Assembly (NCBI GenBank): GCA_029237695.1
Contig: CM055268.1
Location: 49,122,418-49,186,417, forward strand
Direction of reading: 5' to 3'
Length of the DNA: 64,000 nucleotides
From: Conchocele bisecta
Taxonomy: Eukaryota > Mollusca > Bivalvia > Lucinida > Thyasiridae
This document shows, piece after piece, positions 57,981 to 64,000 of this stretch (its first letter is position 1; each line of letters begins with the position of its first letter). The notes below the pieces were generated by a model that saw only the letters and a program-made list of their open reading frames with translations, searched no databases and was not told where the DNA came from. The translations under genes and the position numbers were made by a program.

Positions 57981-58332
57981 TTAGGAATAAACGAAGGTTT
58001 GGCAATTTTTCGGCGTACAATAAATGCCGTATGTTGGTAAATTGTCACGTTGTGCAAGGCGACATTTGCACGCTACATTTATTTTCCAGACAATCAAACG
58101 CTAGAATAATGTCTGATACAAACGGTTCAACATCGACGTTACCAGCATGTGCGTGTTTTACCACTAATTCACCATCGCAATTAATACAGCAAAACGACAA
58201 AGACGTGTGCAAATCTTGCAATTTGCTGATTCAATATATTTAATATGCCTTTTACAGGAGATTTCCCATGGGTCGCTTGCTCATATATTGCAGAGCGATT
58301 TGCCTATAGGCGATTTCTATAACTGCTTAAAT

Positions 58333-58573
58333 TGTGGCTTGGGATGGAGAAATTGGGATTATGTGTTTTGCGATCAGTGTAAATCCAGATCAGACTGTGC
58401 ATCCGCATCCGCACAGTCTGATCAGGATCTACACTGTTCGCCATTCCATTAATGAAACATCCGTCATGCTTCTAGCAACGAATATAGATCGTTATCAGAC
58501 TACAGGAGTATTTAATCAGGAGCTACACTGGTCACAAATATGACAAGCCCCACTTCTCCAGTCACAGCCACAA
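58333..58573. mobile_element. Family J element (J10), full length
   Basis: TGTGGCTTGGGATGGAGAAA to CTTCTCCAGTCACAGCCACA; inner GACTGTGCATCCGCATCCG. Useful reference copy. Confidence 0.85.
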
Positions 58574-58798
58574 ATGAATCTTTCAAAGCATGTTTTGTTG
58601 TCACTTGATAAGAGGACATTGTGATGTGTTCCTCCAATGAAAATAGTCCCTGATCATCCGGTATGTTGGTGCTGTTTTGGATGATTCTTCGGTTTATGGT
58701 CTACACAGTATATACGTCAATCAAATGCACGGTTCTGTTTTATCAAATTCAAATATATTATGCTATATTACAGTTTAGTTAGTAACCTCCAGGGCACT

Positions 58799-58893
58799 GT
58801 TGCTCAAAACCTCTGTTAGCTTAACAGACTGTTAAATCCTTAGCAATGCTAAGGATTTAACAGTCTGTTAAGCTAACAAAAGCTTTGAGCAAC
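58799..58893. repeat. 95-base hairpin
   Basis: GTTGCTCAAA and TTTGAGCAAC outside; TTAGCTTAACAGACTG and inverse inside; centre TAGCAATGCTA. Confidence 0.87.
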
Positions 58894-58964
58894 CGGGCCC
58901 AGAACATAAACGCTTTATTTCCTCTGTAAGAAATTACATAAATGGTACAACATGAAGAAAACAA

Positions 58965-59195
58965 ATAACATAGGTAAAACACATAGGTAAAACACATAGG
59001 TAAATAGCATAGGTAAAACACATAGGTAAATAACATAGGTAAATAACATAGGTAAATAACATAGGTAAAACACATAGGTAAATAACATAGGTAAATAACA
59101 TAGGTAAATAACATAGGTAAATAACTAACATAGGTAAATAACATAGGTAAATAACATAGGTAAATAACATAGGTAAAAAACATAGGTAAATCATA
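58965..59195. repeat. ACATAGGTAAAT minisatellite
   Basis: About nineteen 12-base units, with AAC/AAA variants. Long minus-strand frames here are artefacts. Confidence 0.95.
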
Positions 59196-59349
59196 GATGA
59201 ACATTGTTGTCTGTCTTATATTATTTTAACAAATCCATATGTTTTCCTTGCTACACTCACTCGGGTACATATGACGTCCGACAAACTTTACAAGTACATT
59301 TTGCGTATTTTTATATTTATCTTTCATCACTCTCAACGTACATGTATAT

Positions 59350-59589
59350 AGAGAATAGTAGGTTAGTGCCGTGAATGGGAACAAATATCTGACAAGGCTC
59401 AGGAAACGGGATGGGCGAGGCTCTGCCGAGCACATCCCGTTTCCGTGCCGCGCCAGATATGTTTTCCCATTCACGACACTAACCTATATACTATTCTATT
59501 TATCGCGTTAACACCTACAAATAGCTTTAAAATGCAAAAATTGTATTGACTGGATATCAAAAATGTTTCACGGCAATGTTGACGGGATA
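59350..59589. mobile_element. Family K element (K6), internally shortened
   Basis: GAGAATAGTAGGTTAGTGCC hairpin, then a short tail to GTTGACGGGAT lacking the CGCACATATTC part. Confidence 0.85.
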
Positions 59590-59967
59590 CAACTGAAACT
59601 GAGTACTCTTTGTCAGCCGGTGCTCCATTTATTGTACGTACGTGAATAAACAAAAGACTAAACGGTGTAAATTTGTATTTGTCTCATTCATGACTTTTAC
59701 GATATTTCAGTTCAGTTTCAACGAGTTGGTAATAATCTGACAACGTGTACTTGTGTCATATGCTGTCAATATGCATTTAAAGTATGCAGAGCACGGGTTT
59801 CGTGGATGTTATGAGAATGAACGAATTTATGAGAGCTGGGTATACTACTACACAGAGATTCTTCTCAAACGAGTTTCAATTTGATGGGTGATTCATGAAC
59901 CAAATCAGGAACAATATATGCAGCGAGCCATCTGCTCTGTTGTCTGCACGTGCAATGTTCCGTGTGT

Positions 59968-60170
59968 ATACACAATCGCATGCGTTAATCATGCTTATAG
60001 TATCAACCCGCCTGAACATATATTGGCGATCGCGACTCGCAATTTGATTGTCTGAGCCTGAGCTGTAGCACAGCTCAGACAATCAAACTGCTTAATTTCA
60101 GGTACAATATTCAAGTATTTTTTTACACTAAAAACTATATTGGACACTGATTAGCGCATGCGGTATTGTA
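59968..60170. mobile_element. Family I MITE (I13)
   Basis: TACACAATCGCATGCG to TTAGCGCATGCGGTATTGTA; the core is short but both arms are present. Confidence 0.78.
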
Positions 60171-61010
60171 AGTGACGTATCTCTATACGTCGCCGTCAGT
60201 ACGCGGTCACGTGTACACCTGTGCAGTTGACACGCAGCGCACGGTCATTAATTCCCAGTTGCATTATTTGCGTTGTTTCATAATCACGTGTCATCATCTC
60301 TTAGTAGTACAATTAGCGTAATGTGTACGATGGCATTTTGCTTTTTTTTTATTTGAACATATGCCGTCTATGTTCAGTGCTGATTTTGAGATTCCCCCTC
60401 CCCCCACCCGAACCCCCACCCCAATATACCATAGATGTCGACAGATCGTAAAATAAATAAATTATAAATAAATTGCAGACACGTATCACTTAAAATACTC
60501 TCGTACGTATCCGCAAATACTTATCATAGTACATTTAGACCTGTGAATAAAGGCCAGCCATGGGAAGAGGAAATTATGGCCTTTGTTCGCAGGTGGTCAT
60601 CATTCGAAACATCATTTCTGTGGTAAATGGGAAAACAATTGCGTGGCTGCTATAGGCAGGGGATTGCTATTCGAAGGTGGCCATTAACTCAGGTTGGACT
60701 GTATAAATGGATGCACTTTCGAGAAAATGGTATTCGTTCCACGACATATTCCAGGTGCTTGCTGTACACATCGCAATGGCATTCGGATGTATATTTGGCC
60801 GTGTATTGGCCGGACAGATGATACATAAATCTAATTCCGCCGACGGAACGTACACCAGAGTAATAATATTCATGGCCAATATCAGTACAACAACAAACAC
60901 CGGCTCCGATGGCGGCCGCCGATTGGCATTAACACCAATATTTATACCAGAATTGCGCCCTTGGCCGTGCAGTTGCCTTAGATTTCATTTACGAAATACG
61001 ATATATTGAC

Positions 61011-61085
61011 TCATGATATGATAGCAATGAGGCTTATATCATGTCTGACCACTGTAGATTCTGATCATTCGTAGCAATCATACGG
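61011..61085. mobile_element. Family J fragment
   Basis: TGAGGCTTATATCATGTCTG with CACTGTAGATTCTGATCA. Confidence 0.4.
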
Positions 61086-61136
61086 TCGGATAATATGTAT
61101 ATTCGTAATCAATATTTGCTGATTGAATAGCCGATT

Positions 61137-61172
61137 GTTGGTGTGTCTCAATGATCATTGAGACACACCAAC
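61137..61172. repeat. Perfect 36-base palindrome
   Basis: GTTGGTGTGTCTCAATGA followed by its exact inverse; no loop. Confidence 0.93.
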
Positions 61173-62251
61173 ATTGACGCGACTAGTACGTACACCCATG
61201 GAGCTGTGTCGCTGGTATTAATATTTGCCGTGTTTATGGAATCTTTATTGGAACTGAATGGACGAGCCTCGTCATTATGTACCGTTAATATGACAATAAA
61301 ACCACGGCAATATATGACATGTAGACAATGGCCAGTTCTGGGTAACATTCTCATTGTTGCGGTTTTTTTTGTTGTTTTTTTTTGGGACATTTTACATTTA
61401 CTAATTTAATAACTGTTGATCTCTCACGATATTATATACTGTATTGTACAGTGGTAATGTCAAGGGCGCAAATCAGACTACAGCACCCATAATGATTTAC
61501 TACTTTCTGTTCAAGTTAAACTCCGATGATGAGTTTTTGAGAAAAAAAGCAAGTTATCACAACGTGTTCATAACCCACGTAATCTCTATATTATGGACGA
61601 AATAAAGAGTTTCTACATGGCAATGGTCTTCTTGCATAAAGCCGTATAGTCTACACTATCACTGTGACGCGTGTAACAAAACCCATGTATACACACTGGC
61701 GAGATACCTATCTGTTGATAATGTTGTGCTTTTGTGTGTTACTATTTCTCTGTACATTAGTTTTAAACAAAAAAATAAATATAAATGTGTCACTGTGCCA
61801 TATCGCGGCGCCATTTTGCTTGCAGTGGCAAATCCGGCAGATAGTTAACGAATTTCAATAATTGTTCATTGTATTGCCATTAAATTGTAATCGGATCTGG
61901 AATTACACCTCTTACCGCTTCTCCGATATTGATTTCGAAAAACTACAACTACAATGGACAACCAACGTCAGAGCTCATGCGGAAAAGAATTCTGATGTTT
62001 GTGTCCATTTTTGACGTCAATTACCTAAAATATGACCGATTTTCATATTCAAAATCGGCGAAATACGGCAATGCGACAATGGAGATTATTCCAGAGCCGG
62101 GTCCAGTTGCAACCCGCTCGTTGACGACACAGTAAATATAAATGCACGTCATTTATTATTCATGGTTCAATAATTCCATTGGCCTCAGCCACGTGGTATT
62201 TGTTTTTCCATCGATATAGAAATAGAGAAATTGATTGCAGTAATACACATT

Positions 62252-62460
62252 ACACCACCTCCTGCGCTAATCATGCCGATATTTGCCAATGTTTTTTATT
62301 ACAAAATACGTGAATATTGTGCCTGACAGCAAGCACCTTGATTGGCCGAGCCTGAGCGGTGCTACAGCCCAGGTGCGGCCGATCAAACACCATGTCGATA
62401 TTGCCAATATATGTTCAGAAACGTTGACATATGGGCAAGATTAACGCATGCGGTGATGTA
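62252..62460. mobile_element. Family I MITE (I14)
   Basis: TACACCACCTCCTGCGC to AACGCATGCGGTGATGTA. Confidence 0.85.
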
Positions 62461-62674
62461 TATTGCAGTTCTATGTACATGGGGAAAAAGTACCATTTCT
62501 TCATCAATGCTATATAAACAAACAATGCAAATGGACAAAAATAAACGATACATATATTTTACCCCCATACACAACTCTAATGAGCAATGAGAGACTATGT
62601 AAATTAATGTTGGCAGTTAAAATGAAAATTATATTTTCGTTTCCGCATTCCGTTTATATATTGGTTATCTCTTG

Positions 62675-62765
62675 ATAAAATGGGCATTACGACGTTTGTG
62701 ACCAGCACAGACCCAGATCAGCCTGCGCATCCGCGCAGTCTGATTAGGGCCTACGACGTTCGTTA
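62675..62765. mobile_element. Family J fragment
   Basis: GACCCAGATCAGCCTGCGCA then CCGCGCAGTCTGATTAGG. Confidence 0.6.
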
Positions 62766-63226
62766 TTGAGTCACAATAACGAGTAGATTATATTGTGACT
62801 GTGCGTGAGAATTAGCATTTCATTTTTTGAACATTCTGAAGTACGTTTTGTCAGCTGAGTGTTCATGTGTAGTTCGATTTTGATTGACATATGAAATGTC
62901 GGTTTCAAGACATTCCTGAGATACAAGGATAACACATTCATACACACCGCGATCTGACAAAATAGTATTGATCAATTAAGATCAGTTTAGATAAGCATAC
63001 ATGTCGGACAGTTTATGTAATTGCCATGACGATGCCCCGGAATTGGAATATAACAAACATTTGGCACACCATAATATGAAAATATACCATCTTAAAGTAT
63101 CACATTTTATGAACAAGAATAGTATATTCTTTTGTTATATAGTGTAGCTAGCATCTACTCAGTCAGACCATGGCCTACACTGTTCGTTAGTATGGTTTTC
63201 ATTCCCGATACATCTATTATAAGCTC

Positions 63227-63411
63227 TTAACCATTTCATCCCTAAATAACTGGAATTGATTGTGATATGTTAATTTTGCAACCAACCTAATCGTCGCAAA
63301 ATTATTTTCAGACTAGTGTATTTATGAAAATTGGGTGTTTGTTATTAAAAATATGTAAATTACTTGCAAAAAGTGCAGATCCTGCTGAGACGTCACGAAC
63401 CGGGTCATCTG
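63227..63411. mobile_element. Family C element (C6), cut by a G fragment
   Basis: TTAACCATTTCATCCC on the left. The core AGATCCTGCTGAGACG is worn and stops at GGGTCATCTGG, where G sequence begins. Confidence 0.7.
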
Positions 63412-63560
63412 GGGCCCGTTTCTCTAAATTTCTTACGACTAAAATGTTCGTAAGTCCTAATTTAGGAACGTCTATATATAATTCCGCATGTACTCTGAAA
63501 TTGTTGTCAACTTTGTGTCCGAAGTTATATACAAAATCACATGGCGTGTCTCATATATAC
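63411..63560. mobile_element. Fused G and M fragments
   Basis: GGGGCCCGTTTCTCTAAATT and ACTAAAATGTTCGTAAG, then CCGCATGTACTCTGAAA and CATGGCGTGTCTCAT from M. Confidence 0.6.
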
Positions 63561-64000
63561 AGCACTGATAAAGACACTCATAGACATTTTATTTGCCCGC
63601 GGCGCCACTTTAGACGAGATTCTCCGAATAAGATAGACTTTATTATAAAATAACTGCACCATTAGAATAATTTCGATAATTTCAATTTGAAAGAAAAATA
63701 GTCATTAATTATCACGGTTTTAATTCGACCGTAGACAGTATATGTCCAGCCCCGGGGTGGTTTGTCGTCATTACACACGTTACATGGTGGGTGGACAGTG
63801 CTCGGACGTGCTAGTGAACGTTCGCGGTGATTAATCAAATACGTCACGCAAATTAGACGTCAATTTAACGCTTCGTGATGTCAGTTTTACGCCCGATTAT
63901 TAATTTGGTTAATTGCCATGGGAGGTATAATGTATATTCCGGTATTACACACCGTTATAGTTGTAGTATCAGTGGTCCCAAAACAAATGAAGGGCCCAGT

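Larger units (their letters stand above)
35097..64000. other. Repeat-rich region with no recognised gene
   Basis: Named elements are listed separately. The stretches 35100-35445, 36130-36340, 36630-37255, 37850-38320, 38925-39300, 40320-41780, 42285-42840, 43410-43790, 44690-45160, 47745-47980, 49760-50045, 51590-52135, 53615-54520, 54750-55230, 56120-56430, 56500-56980, 58060-58330, 59590-59965, 60175-61010, 61175-62250, 62770-63225 and 63560-64000 show nothing I can name. Confidence 0.6.

Noticed and set aside
58857..59204. Minus-strand YVIYLCYLPMLFT repeat frame as a membrane protein
   Set aside because: It is a translation of the 12-base ACATAGGTAAAT minisatellite.
17310..63411. CTGATGAG in family C cores as a hammerhead ribozyme
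   Set aside because: The hammerhead core also needs GAAA after stem II and a cleavage triplet. Here the string is simply one arm of the palindrome GATGAGACGGCTCG, and no GAAA follows.
1..64000. tRNA or rRNA genes
   Set aside because: I looked for cloverleaf box A/B patterns and rRNA-like blocks and saw none I could support.

Overview
The window is AT-rich animal nuclear DNA. Genes are split by long introns, and the DNA between and inside genes is packed with short non-autonomous repeats, most of them hairpins. The one gene I can read with confidence is a TFAP2 (AP-2) transcription factor on the minus strand. The repeat style suggests a mollusc, probably a heterodont bivalve such as a dreissenid. 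That assignment is inference from general familiarity, not from a search.

TFAP2 (about 24460 down to the left edge): five coding exons with matching splice phases join into one open frame. They are 24203-23994, 22335-21889, 11298-11244, 6335-6131 and 2255-2137. Together they give 345 complete codons plus one base, covering a new N-terminal leader, the proline/tyrosine-rich activation region with a PPPY motif, a 55-base linker exon, and the first two exons of the DNA-binding domain. The remaining DNA-binding and helix-span-helix exons must lie beyond position 1. Upstream of exon 1 are a CCAAT box, a GC box, a TATA-like box and an AP-2-type palindrome, all in promoter order on the minus strand.

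Between about 24.7 and 64 kb I see no gene I can name. There is a 5'-truncated LINE-type retrotransposon end at about 34.5-35.1 kb and one isolated candidate exon at 56.4 kb. The rest is repeats plus unassigned single-copy-looking DNA.

Repeats: I give families arbitrary letters. A is a TA-flanked hairpin starting CAGTGGGGTCAGC. B is a hairpin nested in A composites. C and D are TTAA-flanked, piggyBac-like MITEs. E is a hairpin with GGGGGCTAAGTCC arms. F is a hairpin core found in G and once inside E. G has GGGGCCCGTTTCACTAAAC ends. H is a TA-flanked element with CTAAACCGGACACC ends. I is a 14-copy MITE with TACACCACC ends and a core of inverted ATTGGCTGAG motifs. J is a roughly 240 bp element with CTGTGACTGGAGAAATG ends. 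K has ATCCCGTCAACAC ends. L is a hairpin with AGTTGCGAACGGTAACT arms. M is a long inverted repeat. N resembles I in its core. Many are nested or fused. Within a copy the arms often match each other better than they match other copies, which is the most unusual feature of the window.
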